NCBI GenBank assembly: GCA_030407005.1
Contig: JAUDYN010000014.1
Coordinates: 124,001-188,000, forward strand
Reading direction: 5' to 3'
DNA from: Desarmillaria ectypa
Lineage: Eukaryota; Basidiomycota; Agaricomycetes; Agaricales; Physalacriaceae
Length of the DNA stretch: 64,000 nt
Positions 23,724 to 35,444 of this stretch are shown in pieces (position 1 is the stretch's first letter; the number at the start of each line of letters is the position of its first letter). Under the pieces are notes generated by a model. It had not been told where the DNA came from. It saw only the letters and a program-made list of their open reading frames with translations, and searched no databases. The translations under genes were made by a program, and so were the position numbers.

Positions 23724-25931
23724 ATGGACATCGACGAGAAAGGTGAATCCGCCATCGACGTTCTGATTCAAACCGTCGCTGCGCGCCCCTCCTTCCGTCA
23801 TGCATTTCGGACCTGGTCGTCCCTCAATCGCTACATCAAAACCGACGCAGGGAGGAACACCCCAGGGAACGAGCACATATGGGAGAATGAAGGTTGGTGT
23901 GGTCCTCCTCCCCCTCGCTCACGCAGGCTTATCAAGCGTAAGAGACCTCCTCCCCTCCCCCGAAGAACACCAGATGTGGGGAACGGGTTCCTTCTTCGCA
24001 TTCTCGTTCTCAGAGTCAATGAATACGAGTACCTGGGCCGTTGCATCTTCGATGATTACCCTCGGTATGTGCGCGCATTCCCACCAGCAGGGTTGATTAC
24101 TGATGAATAGGCTAGGCATAGCATGGTGGCACGCCATTCTCGTGGTATTTTCAGCGAACATGCTATCTTCAGTTATACTCGTCCTAAATGGATACGCATC
24201 GAGTGGATGGCATATAGGGTACCCCGTACGTCGTTCTCCTCTGTTCCGCTTCCTTTCCTTTCCTGACATCTCCTGTTCTCAGGTACTCGTACGGACGTCG
24301 TTTGGCGTTGTGGGAAGTCTTTTTGCTGTCATCATCCGACGCATGTTAGGGATCGTGTGGTTTGGTGTACAATGTACCTTTGGGGGATACTTTGTTTCTA
24401 TATGTCTGCGGTGTATATGGCCGTCGTGGCACACCACGGAAAATCACGTCCCGGAGAGTATAGGCATTACCTCGAGGGACTTGGCGGGCTTCTTTATTTT
24501 CTGGATTATAGGTGTGGGATTTTTGGTTATATCTCCATACAAGACGAGATGGCTTTTCATTGTCAAGGTAAGCGCCAATCTGAATTACGAGTCTCTCCAG
24601 GCTGAGATCACATGTTCAGAGCTTCTTGTTACCACCAACAGGGCTAGGATTAGTGATCTGGGCGTTGAAGAAGAACCACGGGTTTACAGGTGTGAGCTTT
24701 GATGCTTCCCAGTTGAGTGGATCGACTCTGGCGTGGGTTGTTATTGCGTATGTGCCTTCACATTCGTCTAGTGTACCTGCTGACGTCTCGTCTTAGCCAA
24801 TTAAATGCAGTGATGGGAACCAAGTAGGTTCTCCATAATATGCTACGACCAGCTTCTAACCAACTTAGCTCCGCACTTCTCATCACTGTACCAGATATAA
24901 CACGCTACGCCCGCCGTCGTAATGCACAGACCCGGGGCCAGTTGTTCTCTCTCCCCATCGGCCAGACCTTGTGGGCGACATGTGGGATCATGGTCACAGC
25001 GGCGGTGAACCGCCAGTGGGGTACGACGTATCGGAACGTGAGTACATATCCGCACGATTGGTGCTTGACTGAGGCATTTCAGCCGTACGATCTCTTAAAC
25101 GCGATGCTTGACCGCGACATGTCCTCGCCTGCCAGAGCAGGATGCTTCTTCGCATCCGCGGCGTTTATTTTAGCAACGCTCGGGACCTCTATCGCCAATG
25201 TATGTGCTATGTTTTTTTAAATTCGCGCTCCTCGCTGATCCTCCCAGAATACCATCCCTTTCGGAGCTGATATCATGGCGTTATTGCCAAGATATCTCGC
25301 CATTGTCCGGGGACAGGTATGTGCGACTTTGAGTTTTTCATCTCTGGTTTTCTGAGCATATCTGTTTCAGCTCCTTTGCGCCCTGATAGGACCCCTCATA
25401 TTCCCTTAGCGAATTCTCTCTAGCGGCCCGGGGTTCCTCACCTTCCTCAACGGCTACTCGATATTCATGGGACCCGTCGTTGGTATAATGTGCGTGAACC
25501 CACCTATTTCGCATGTACCCTGAACCTGACCCCGGGTTAGGATCATCGACTACTTTTTAGTGCGCAAGGGGAACCTCCAGCTCGCAGGCCTGTACACTGG
25601 CGCTCGGGACCGCGCGTATTATTATACCTGGGGGATCAACTGGCGAACCATCATAGCGTTCATTGCGGGAATAGGGATACCTTTTCCTGGGTTCGTACAG
25701 AGTTTTGGGAGCATGGCGATAGGCGAGGTGGCTACGGAGATCTTTGACTTTGGGTGGCTTGCGAGCTTTGGGATTGGGGCGGTAGTATACTGGGTTCTTT
25801 GTAGGGTGTTTCTGGCGGGGAATGTCGATAATTGTTTGGCATTTGAGGCAGTGTTGGAAAGGATGGAGAGGGAGGAAGTAGAGAGACGGATAAAGGAGGA
25901 GTATCCGGACGGTGTACCGTACATTTACTAG
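23724..25931 (+). pseudogene. NCS1-family (uracil/allantoin/thiamine-type) permease with a premature TAG
   Basis: Eleven exons would encode 573 residues (introns 23893-23926, 24065-24115, 24226-24282, 24568-24619, 24748-24796, 24824-24868, 25038-25082, 25200-25247, 25317-25370, 25490-25540). The N-terminus has the family's soluble lead (FRTWSSLNRYI, then DLLPSPEEHQMWGTGSF). Family hallmarks follow: WHIGYPVLVRTSFGV, IVWFGVQCTFGG, VPDITRYARR, and IIDYFLVRKGNLQLAGLY near the end. About twelve membrane segments are expected in this Na+/H+-coupled nucleobase and vitamin transporter family. In the conserved PWRILSSGPGFLTF stretch the Trp codon is TAG (25407-25409). If real, this truncates the protein before its last third. 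Using that TAG as the splice acceptor instead would delete 39 nt in frame and bypass the stop. The substrate cannot be told from sequence. Confidence 0.82.
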
Positions 25932-26356
25932 TGATAATAATGCAGGATGTCTCTAGGCTTAGTTAATGTTGGGCCACGTAGTTCAGGCGTCAAGACGTCC
26001 CGAGTTGAACTCTTAAGATTTGGGTGAAATTCCCATATCTGCCATTGCATCGCATGGGAGATGACATTTTACAAAGTTGGGACGTGCAACCGTTTTTGCC
26101 TGATAGAAAGACGGATGAGGAGGATCTGGACGGTGTACCATACATTGACTAGTGCCATGATAATATAGGATTACCCCAGACTTACCTTTTGATGTAAAGT
26201 CTCTGGATACTAGTCGGCCTGAAGACGATTCAACCTGAATTCTAGCCCCTCACGCCTCACGCATTACCGAAACGTGCTTGCAATAAATAGAATACATCTA
26301 CACATGGGTTCATGGTATGCGAGGAGCTAGAATTTCCATATGGTTCTTAATAAATA

Positions 26357-27658
26357 CTAAATGAATTGTTCATCACGTTCTTTCTCAAAGATCGCAGCAA
26401 CGCCACTGGTATGCATAACTCTCAATATAGCCCAATGAAGACTGCACAGTTTGGCATTGGGTCCTCCGCCTAGCTTTTCCCCATATGGACTGGCACCAAA
26501 AGGAATACGGCCGTTAGGCTCGACGGAGAACGGGTGTCTTTTCAAGACGAAAGTAGTACTGGACTTACTGGCGATGTTAGTATCGACGAAGAAGTTTTTA
26601 TGGGACTTTCCACTTGCGTACTTTGTCGTCCTTCTGCACAGTTTCGATTCCAAACTGAAGCTCGTCGAAAGTCATAGCGATACTGGTATAAAGGTTGATC
26701 CCGTTTCCTCTGGAGTTGATCTCCGCGATCTTCTGTCCTGCAAATAGGCATATCATTTCAAAAGGCTCCGTCTGATCAGAATATGCCAGTAAATGAAAAA
26801 TTTGAAAGTAATCGTGGGGACAGACCGTTATTCGAGCCGATGTATTTGGGTATGATATGGCATAGCGTAGATGAGCTAAGGAGTAGGAAATTTTCGAAAC
26901 TTTTGAATGTGAAACCCATCAAGGGACAATTCCCGCCATCGCGAAAATAATTCTATCGTCAGGAATCAGTGACAACTGGCTTCAAAATAACACATCAGCT
27001 TACAAGCCTTTCCAGCAGTCCTTGCCGACGATGTCCCCAAGGATCAAATGTAGCGTACTCGACTAAAATATCGTTCATTGTGTTTTCCACCGGCTCCGGT
27101 ATCGTTTCCGGAGCTATGGGATAAGGTTGGATGCCACCTGGGTTCATGACTCGATCAAAGACATTAAGTCCAGTGACACATATGCGAAAGGTTGTGCTTA
27201 CAAGGTACGTATAGATGTGTAAAGACCTCGCCTGCTATCTGCTTGATGGAAGAGAGGTCAAATTCATTATCTTTGAAGAGAGTATCTATGAATTCTTCCG
27301 GACAACAATCATTGTGGTACAGTCGCCCGACTGACAAGCGGTGGTGAAAAAAGAGTGAAGGATTCAAAGAATAACATTAGCGTACCCAGTTTTGGGGCGC
27401 TGTGGTGACATTTACTAATACTCTTCCAGAATGCCTGGGCCATGCCCCAGCAGTCGAAGCGATCCAGAGATTCTCGAATGGTGCAACTCAACAAATTGGG
27501 AACGATTGTGTTGAATTTTGCTGAGTTGCCAGATATCTTCAAGTTCCATGCGTCGGTCTCTTCAACAGCGCTAGAAGACTGAGTGCGTGGTGTGCCATTT
27601 CTGTTCCATTATATTCTGGCCAAGGTTCTTCATAATTCACTGGGTCAAAATCCGACAT
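26357..27658 (-). CDS. Unknown multi-exon protein, paralogue 1 of an inverted gene pair
   Basis: On the minus strand the frame can start at ATG 27658 (MSDFDPVNYEEPWPEYNG). Recognisable blocks follow: NSAKFNTIVPNLLSCTIRES, then (after an intron of about 57 nt beginning GTACGC) GRLYHNDCCPEEFIDTLF and AGEVFTHLY, then PEPVENTMNDILVEYA. The C-terminal block is VEPNGRIPFGASPYGEKLGG...SGVAAIFEKERDEQ. The same blocks occur in paralogue 2 at 30050-31309. The N-terminal 18 codons are not in frame with the next block, and the same shift occurs in paralogue 2, so the true start or first intron is uncertain. I recognise no domain or catalytic motif. No function is proposed. Confidence 0.5.
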
Positions 27659-28143
27659 TTGGAAGAGATGACGAGAGTTTGAGGCAAAGAGGAGTTACTC
27701 GGTGAGACAGTGTCACTTGTCTATATGTATTTGAATTTGACTCTGTTTTTGTCGCTCTGTACCGTGGATCTTTGAATCGAAAGTACTTCAGCGTGTCCGC
27801 AGCGTGAGCGAATCAATGTTCAACTGGACGTCGGTCCGATTATTCTTACACAGCCACATGAGGCCCAGACCCTTTTGTAATCCTTCCAGCTGGCATCCAC
27901 GTGAGGTTTGACATGTTGTTCTCGACTTCCACGGAAGCAAAGGCTGGCAGTGAATCCTGAAGGGGCGACTGCTGCCGTGGTACGTTGGGTGGCCGTCCCC
28001 TTAATATTACTTTACTAAACTTTTCCTTAGGAACCGTACGAACGGCTACCTCGTGCTTTCCTAGTAAGTTGAGACTGTACATAATAGCCACATCGTGAAT
28101 GTATCATTGATACCCATTCCCCTCATTGGTTCTTTTTTGTCCT
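27659..28143. other. Promoter of the minus-strand paralogue and intergenic sequence
   Basis: About 27670-27800 matches, in reverse complement, the region upstream of paralogue 2 (about 29930-30045), including ATAGACAAGTGACACTGTCTC. The duplication therefore includes upstream DNA. No gene is supported. Confidence 0.5.
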
Positions 28144-28958
28144 ATGTCGAACAAGAATTTCAGCGGAAATCCACCTAAGTCAAATCGGACTCTTCGTAAT
28201 ATGACCATCATCTGACATTTGTTCCTCAGGTATATCAATGACTTCAGCAAGGCGCTTGCCAGTGAAGTTCGGATCCTGCTGGCAGAGGTGGGGCAACTAA
28301 GGGACGAACGACGAGCGCTACAGTAGTATGCATATTCATTATTCTGCAGCTACCGTTTCTGATCAGATCCCGTTAGTGAAATAGCAGAACTCATGGGCGT
28401 CAAGTCGAAACACGGTGCCGGAGGAGAGTACTCGCCAGATTGGCGACCAGTGCGTTCCGATTCTTGTCCCCTTTCGATTCGATATTGACCTTGATTATTC
28501 ACAGGCCCCCGAGCCACAAGGTTTAGTCGCTCCCCCTCTCCCACCACCGCTCCCTCCGATGGACGAGGGGCCCCCAGCTCCAGCACGTCCAGCATGGCGT
28601 ACGGTACATAAACGTGCAGAAAGGAAGGAGAAAGCGATCGCAAAGCTCATGCCGTCGTCTATCCCAGCGACGTCTGCTGTTCCGCCTCTTGAGCCTCCAC
28701 GGCCAAACGTACCAGCATGGGCGCAATGGCGGCGTATGTCCTGACTCGTTGCTTGTTCTTCGTGCTCATTGATGACTTGATATAGCGAACCCTCTCCTCT
28801 CACCGGCCCCCGTCATGGCCACACCAGCTGCGCCGTTCCCTACTCCCCCGCCACCGCCTAGCCGCTCAGGCCTTTTCGGTTCGTGTTTACTGCCCATGGC
28901 ACTTTCGCATTCTAACATTTCTACAAATTCAGGTCCCCCGACTCCTCCCCTAGAGTAA
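28144..28958 (+). CDS. Proline-rich conserved fungal protein of unknown function
   Basis: Six exons give 182 residues (introns 28179-28229, 28323-28376, 28450-28504, 28734-28785, 28879-28932); all phases agree and the spliced length is a multiple of three. The N-terminus MSNKNFSGNPPK is followed by an amphipathic segment, YINDFSKALASEVRILLAEV then GQLRDERRALQ, that looks helical and coiled-coil-like. Next comes HEIAELMGVKSKHGAGG and then a long Pro-rich region (LPPPLPPM, PTPPPPPS). I recall similar EVGxLRxERRALQxEIxELL-KSKxGxGGE proteins in other Agaricomycetes, but no function is assigned to them. A scaffold or polyproline-binding partner role is possible but not shown. It lies between the two inverted paralogues. 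Confidence 0.78.
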
Positions 28959-30049
28959 ACGGACCTACAAAGAAACAGCATTTGTATGACACCATCTTGT
29001 CTTTTGCTTTTCTAGAAATTTCTCATCAGATTTTCTACACAACAAACATTTTCTCTACCATCTTTCCACGTCTTATCGTACACATTTGTGGCACATTGTT
29101 TTTATTTCATTGGCTTTCTTGCTAGTTCTCCCATGTAACGACAGCTTTCTTCCTTTCTGTACGGAACCGATTGTAATATACCTTTTCCCTATTTGCCCTT
29201 CCGCGTCAAATATTGATGTCGGTCGTCCCAGTTTGAACACGGTATTCCTCTACAAATGCGATTTCGCCCTCGCATTGCGCAGATAAGTTAGCGGCATTAC
29301 CAAGGATCGGAAGGGGATCTTGACCTGGACCAGAGACAGTCCCTTCCACATGGACCAGTGGTACCTGACCGACGGTCATTAAAAAGAATCGTCGGGACAG
29401 TCTCCACCGGCTACCAATGGATCTCAGATTCGGCAAATTCTGACCGACCTTCTTCGCAGAACTGCGTAAGGGAGTTTCAAAATCGATTCCGAACTTGTGG
29501 TACCGTGAAAAGTGCCGAGTCACCGAAAGACAGCAGAACAGTGGCTTTAAATTGGCTCGACATATGGCGAAAAAGTACCAATAAGGAGGGGTCTCAATGA
29601 TCCCACCCACAAGTTACAGGTCGCACGCAGGAATTACAGCATGAGATAGCCGTAGCCGCTCGCACGGTCTCACAAATGTAAATGAAAGCAGAAGGGTTAG
29701 TAAAGCAATGCTGAGGAAATGGCCCCCCAACCTTTCAAGTTGAGAACAAAATCACTCCTCACAGGCAAATACTTGATTGGCACCGGACAGAAAAATGCAG
29801 GAAACAATTGGAACACAGATGACTTAGACATTTTGTCCCAGGCTTTTGACCACGGCAAATTGCGTCGGCCTTATCACTAAAGGGATTCCCGATTCCCGAC
29901 CAGAAGAATTACAAACCTGGACCTGTGGCTATGTAAAAAGAATTCGGACCAAAACTCAAATACATGTAGACAAGTGATACTGTCTCATTGAATGACTCCT
30001 CTTTACGTTGTCTTTCTTGCCAGTTCCCCCTTACATCGCTGTGTTCCAA
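28959..30049. other. Intergenic, no gene recognised
   Basis: Short open frames only. From about 29930 the sequence is the upstream part of paralogue 2 and matches 27670-27800 in reverse complement. Confidence 0.4.
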
Positions 30050-31309
30050 ATGACGGATCCGAAGGTAGTAAATTATGAAGAACCTTGGCCAGAAGTTCAA
30101 GGCATACGAATAGCACACCATGCCTCAGCCTTCTTACACTAGTCGGAAAGACCGATGCATGGAAGATATCTCAGGGAAACCCTTCATCCAAATTCAACGC
30201 AATCGTTCCTACTTTGTTGACTTGCACCATTCAAGAATCTCTGGATTGTTTTAGCTGCTGGGAAATAGCCCAGGAATTCTGGAAGAACATCAGCGAGTGT
30301 CATCCTGACGCCCCAAAACTGCCATTACCCAGATGGCAACCGTGGTCTTCACACATCTATGTATACCTTTTAAGTCCAACTTTTGACATATGTGTACCGG
30401 AACTAATGCCTTTCATCAAGTTGTGCATCCAGAAAATACCCGACTCAAACCTGAAACCCCAGAAACATCAGTGGAAAACACAGTAGATGATACTTTAGCC
30501 GACTACGCTATATCTGAGCCTTGGGGACAACGTTGCCGACAACTGCTGGAAAAGCTTGTAAGAGGACATGGTGTTTTTGAGCTAGTTGCCACCGATTTGA
30601 TTCTTGATGATAGGCTTATCTTCACGACAGTGGGCGCTGTCCTCTGACAGATTTTACTTCCAAAGGGTTCGGAAACTCCCAACTTCTCAACCCAGCTATG
30701 CTCTGCCGCATCATCCCTAACTCCATTGGCTCGACTACCAATGTCCGTTCCTACGTTTGATACTACATTTACCGTTGACTATGATATGTCTGTTGCCGGA
30801 GAGGAGATTACGGAGATTGTGCGAGTGGAGCTTAACTCTTTAGAAAATGTAATCAACCTTGATACGAGTATCTCTACGGTTTGGACGATCTTTCGTTTGG
30901 CATTGAAGCTGTGCTGGAGAACAATGAGGTACGTAAATTGAAAGCTCTACAGCTTCATCGTCCATAACACCACCTATATTAGGTCCAGTACTACTTTTGC
31001 CCTGCACCCAAACTTACCCCTTACCTTCCTCCAAGACACCCATACTTCGTCGAACCTAACGGCCGTATTCCTTTTGGCGCGGGACCGTATGGGAAAAAGC
31101 TTGGCGGAAGACCCAAAGCCAAGTTGTGCAATTTTCACAGGACCGTAGTGAGAATCATGCGTATGAGTGGCGCTGCTGCGATCTTTCAGGAAGAACGTGA
31201 TAAACAGTGGGAAAATTCCTCTGCCGTGGTACCGATGCATTACAGGGAATGGCATCCTACGCATAAATTGCACCAAAGCTTTGCCTATAAAACTAATAAT
31301 ATACCATAA
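30050..31309 (+). pseudogene. Paralogue 2 of the unknown gene pair, apparently decayed
   Basis: It is the inverted counterpart of 26357-27658. The same blocks appear in order: VNYEEPWPE, FNAIVPTLLTCTIQES, ENTVDDTLADYAISEPWGQR, and the C-terminal VEPNGRIPFGAGPYGKKLGG...SGAAAIFQEERDKQ. Compared with paralogue 1 it lacks the GRLYHNDCCPEEFIDTLF exon; the sequence jumps from DAPKL to the end of that block. It has a different, longer C-terminus. The early frame shift is shared with paralogue 1. The exon loss makes a functional product doubtful, but an altered splice form cannot be excluded. Confidence 0.5.
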
Positions 31310-31652
31310 ATCTGTGTATAGTAGCTTCTCCTTGCAACTCCATACTTATTGCAAGGATGCTTGAGTGACTGGTCACTTGTAACGGACGCGCTATCATTCG
31401 AAAAATGGCGCATGTCAGGATGTCAACTCCGGACCGGGGTCCATTCCATCTTTCGTCATATTTCTAGTATTATCAAGAAGAATAGAGAAAGTAAGAGAAA
31501 GTATGGGCGAGTCACTGCTGGGACTGAGAAGGCCGAGTACAAGCATGTGTTGACTCATGCGCCGAATCAGCGGATACTTGATGTCCACAGGATACATATC
31601 TTCAAACATATATAAATGCCTACTACGGGCTGCGATCCTTCTTGCTAGTGCC
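31310..31652. other. Intergenic spacer and promoter of the Rossmann-protein gene
   Basis: No gene is recognised. The segment ends immediately before the ATG at 31653. Confidence 0.35.
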
Positions 31653-32981
31653 ATGTCCTCTCATGGGCGGCACGCACTCGTTTTCGGCGCATCAGGAATA
31701 TGTGGATGGGCAATCGTTAACAAGATCCTTGAGAACTATCCTGAACGTGGGACATTTGATAAAGTGACCGCCATCACTCAGAGGCCACTCGACCTTGCCG
31801 CCACGTTCTGGCCCGTCTCAGAGGCTACTCCAAAGGCGCGTATGCTTCCCTCTTCATATCGCAAAATGCCAATAAATTCAAATTAGTGGCATTGACTGTC
31901 TATGAGCGATGCAGGCCTCCAGGGCGCGCTGGTTCGAAAAATCCCTGATATCGACACCGTCACCCATATCTTTTATTGTGGTAAGTGTTGCTCCTACTCG
32001 GATCGTTAATGCCTTGCCTATATTCTGACAGCATATGCATTCTCACCGGACCCTATTGAAGAAACGAAGAATAACGGCGCCATGGCAGAGAAGGCGATGA
32101 AGGCGTTAAATAAGCTCGCGCCGCATCTTGCTTTTGTGGCTGTACCTACAAGGACCAAGGCGAGCATCATGTTCGTGGAATGGAAGCATTTTAACCCAGG
32201 TGATTCCAGGCATACGGCAATGCCATGGAAAAAATGTCATATGACCCGCCACTTAGGGAGTCTTACCCTCGGATTCCAGGGCTCAAGGGGAAACTATTTT
32301 ATTATGACGTCGTCGACAAGATCGCCGAAGCTAGTGATGGGAAGAGCTGGTCATGGTGCGAGGTTCGGCTTGACCTCGTGGTACGCTATGCCCTTCACCT
32401 ATGCACACCCTGTCTAATATGATATGTAGCTTGGATTCGTGCCCAACAATAACGTCTACAACTTTGGTCACGACTTGGCGGTGTACCTATCTCTCTATGC
32501 TCGGTTTGAGGGGAAGGGTAGCCGAGTTCATTACCCTGGGACGATGGGGAACTGGACAGCCCTCTCGAACGATGCTTCTCAGGATAGAATTGCACGGATG
32601 ATGATCTGGGGCTCGTTGAACTCGTCCAAGACGTATGGTAGGGCTTTCAACGTGGCCGATCAGGCCAAGCCCATGTCCATGAGCGAGCGATGGCCGTTCC
32701 TCTGCGAGTACTTTGGTCTCGTGGGTCTTGCTCCGGACGTGGAGCACCCACGGAGCATTGCTGATTACATGAAGAAGCACGCCCATCAGAGGGAGGAGCT
32801 GGGGTTAGTGGTGAAGGATCCCATGAGCTTTGGAATTGTTGATTTGTGGATGGATTGGTCTAATTTTGATAGGTATTCTGTAGAACGGGCGCGTGAGGCT
32901 GGGTTCACGGAAGAGACTGATCAGAAGACGGCGTGGTATACGGTTTTTGACCGATTTAAGAGAGCTAGTCTTATCTTCTAA
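31653..32981 (+). CDS. PRISE-like NAD(P)-binding Rossmann-fold reductase
   Basis: Five exons encode 367 residues (introns 31840-31914, 31981-32031, 32160-32209, 32381-32429). The N-terminus has the nucleotide-binding motif ALVFGASGICGWAIVNKIL. Family features follow: DIDTVTHIFYCAYAFSPDP, PTRTKAYGNAMEKMSYDP, WCEVRLDLVLGFVPNNNVY, then PFLCEYFGLVG near the C-terminus. This matches the PRISE (progesterone 5-beta-reductase/iridoid synthase-like) short-chain reductases common in fungal accessory metabolism. Intron 32160-32209 begins GCGAGC and ends CAG; only this GC-AG intron keeps the conserved PT-TKAYG junction in frame. A SGID motif usual after exon 1 lies inside the first intron as drawn, so that intron may be mis-drawn or the motif lost. 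The substrate is unknown. Confidence 0.82.
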
Positions 32982-33471
32982 TGCAGAGACTTATGGCGTC
33001 GCTATCGGTGCTGCTCATTCAGGACAATGTATAATCCATTATCGCATTGTGCACGGCCATATCTGGCAGTGAGGCTCTGGATAAGAGTCAATAATGTGTT
33101 GTGAATTGCCTTGGCTTCGATAGGCTCACAATCTCGTGGCTGATTGACACGATCCTGGAACGGTGTGAGCACTTTGAAGGGCTGCATCATGGTGGCCGGC
33201 CCTTCTTCCGCCCGATGTCATGATTATAGTGGGACCGAGTATCGGAAGAACATCTTCAACCGCTATATAGCGAGCGAAAACGTCCCTTTTTCATTTCCCA
33301 GTTCTCCAGCAGCCAAGGTACGAAGGTTTGATGGAATGTGACCGGCCCTTTGACGCAAGGACGGATTGTACGATAATCTTGATGTCCACCTTCCTAGCAC
33401 GAGGCGTTCGCAAGGCTGTAACTATATGACTATGCTGCGTCCAGTCTGTGCCTCTCACTCTCCCCAGCGCC
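32982..33471. other. Intergenic, no gene recognised
   Basis: Only short overlapping frames are seen. Confidence 0.35.
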
Positions 33472-34209
33472 ATGTCGTCTGAACTACAACGCGAGCCCTC
33501 TGATGCCTGGAAGGCCCAGCTTCGGAATCGTATTGCCGAAGCGCTCCGTCCATCGTACCACTTTACCCCATCGGGAGAGATCAAATTCACCGTCCCGTGG
33601 TCTACGACGTTTGGAGGGATTGGCACGCATGTTATCAAGGAGTATGTGGAGGTTATGGGGAAGCTGTATAGGCTGCAGAAGTCGACGGAGGAGATGGAGC
33701 TGGAGCGCGTGAGGAGGCAGGCGGGTGATGAGGAGGACTATGGGGAGCGTGTGGTATGCCCATCCCCTGCTAGAATGCGTGCTGTGTCGGGCGATGAGAA
33801 GGAGGTGCAAGCTCTGAGGAAGGAAGTGCAGGAGGAGGGGGATAGGGAGTTGGCATTGTTATTGAGGGCGGAGGAGCTTGTTCGGTGGGAGAAGAGGTTG
33901 CAGGCGAAGGAGAGGGCGCTAGAACGTTCGGCTCAAGAACATACTGTGAAGGAGAGGAGTTATCATGAGAGGTTGGGGGTGTTGGAGCAACGGGAGAGGA
34001 ATATTCAAGAAAGGGAGAAGGCGGCGGAAACGAAGGATAAGCCTGAGCGGTTCCGGGGAAGGTGGAGACCACGGGAACCCGAAGGTAAAGCTCGAGGTAG
34101 GGAACTACCGAGCTCGTGGCTTAATCGTCGGCCGACAGTGACGCCATTGGTAAATGTGGGTTCAAGGATACAGGAGTGGGAGAATATAAGTGTAAGCGAC
34201 GTTATTTGA
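33472..34209 (+). CDS. Predicted coiled-coil protein, unknown function
   Basis: A single open frame of 245 codons starts at an ATG with a good context (GCGCCATGTC). The first 70 residues look folded (WKAQLRNRIAEALRPSYHF, VPWSTTFGGIGTHVIKEYVE). Then a long Glu/Lys/Arg/Gln-rich stretch (about residues 60-195: ELVRWEKRLQAKERALERSA and HERLGVLEQRERNIQEREK) has heptad-like spacing and should form a coiled coil. The C-terminus is basic (RGRWRPREPEGKARGRE). I recognise no family. The long frame, ATG context and strong heptad bias argue that it is real; a 3' exon could be missing. Confidence 0.55.
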   Translation: MSSELQREPSDAWKAQLRNRIAEALRPSYHFTPSGEIKFTVPWSTTFGGIGTHVIKEYVEVMGKLYRLQKSTEEMELERVRRQAGDEEDYGERVVCPSPARMRAVSGDEKEVQALRKEVQEEGDRELALLLRAEELVRWEKRLQAKERALERSAQEHTVKERSYHERLGVLEQRERNIQEREKAAETKDKPERFRGRWRPREPEGKARGRELPSSWLNRRPTVTPLVNVGSRIQEWENISVSDVI

Positions 34210-35444
34210 TCTCGTCGTTATTGGGTTTGACGACATCTGGCTTGTTGCAGCCTCCTGGGCATTCCTGAGTAGGGGCGCTATAAGTCTGGCACTATATCTA
34301 TGCATTGTCATTGTTTCTTTATTTTCACTGCGGCTTTATACATACAGTAGAGATTGTTTATTTGCATTTTGTATCCCCCCGAGCACTATCAACTGATGTT
34401 GAATTGAATTATCTTCAACCACAACGAGAAGGCCTACCTGGAGCCTCCAGATATCGCCACAAGGCCATTTTGTCTTTGAAGACGTACGGTTGAACATATA
34501 CATACGTTGGCTATGGGCTTTTGGGAGTCCTGCTGAGTTGATAAGCGGAACTGTACAAGCTTCACCATTAGATGCAAAGAAATGGATATTATACGAATCT
34601 TACCGGTGGAACAAACGTCTCTCTTGCTTTCAATATTGTGTGCACCATTGTTCTGTATCCCAGCGATTGACGATATGACAGAGCACGAAAAAAGGCTGAA
34701 GGTTCGGAAAGAGAATGAAGGTTCTTCAAGATTTATTGCTCGAATGAACAGAGCCCCCCCTTCGTGCCTTTCTCCTGAGAATAAAAGCACATGTCCGGGT
34801 GCTTTCTACCGCGGCCTGTGTAGAAGACGCCTGGAGCGATCGGTAACAGATGTTCTCTGGGATCCCTGAAATACGAGTAAATCAATTTGAAGGATTTGCA
34901 TGATACGAATCTACGGACTTTTCGTACCCCGCGAAGTGCGCTACATTATTCGAAATGAATGTACCCAGGCCTGATATGTTGCCGATGTTTTGTGGACCCG
35001 GCGCCGTATTCTATTTTGCAATGGATCGTCGTCGCTGCATGGCGGCCGTGAAATAGTACTTCCAAATTCTAGTCGTCGCTTAAGTAAATCAGTTCCTGGA
35101 GGTAGACAAAAATTAGCAGACACGAAGAAAGAGGATTTTTACGGAACACGTACTTTAGTCCGGTGACACTCATCCAAGACTGAAGACAATTCGTGTTGAA
35201 CCATTTTAGTCATGCTTTGGTGTCAATTTGATATACATTTTATCCGATACTTTCCATAAATGGAGCAAACGGGCAGTACCGTACCACGTGATCTCAATCC
35301 GGTCGTCATCCATCACGGCGACGGCGTTTTTCATCCTCTCGTCAACGACGACGACGAGACCCCTGCTGTCGCTTCCCTGTGCCCTGCTGCCAGGCTGCAG
35401 CATCTCTAACGACCCTCTGACGTTGTGGCCGTCGCCTTGTCATC
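34210..35444. other. Intergenic region upstream of the chitin synthase
   Basis: No gene is recognised. The last ~200 bases (GACGACGACGA- and CATCATCATC-like runs) are probably the 5' untranslated region and promoter of the chitin synthase. Confidence 0.4.

Noticed and set aside
31840..31914. Shorter alternative first intron in the Rossmann gene ending at CAAATTAG (31886)
   Set aside because: It would bring a SGID-like motif near the exon edge but puts the following conserved block out of frame. The longer intron ending at 31914 keeps every phase, so it was preferred with some doubt.
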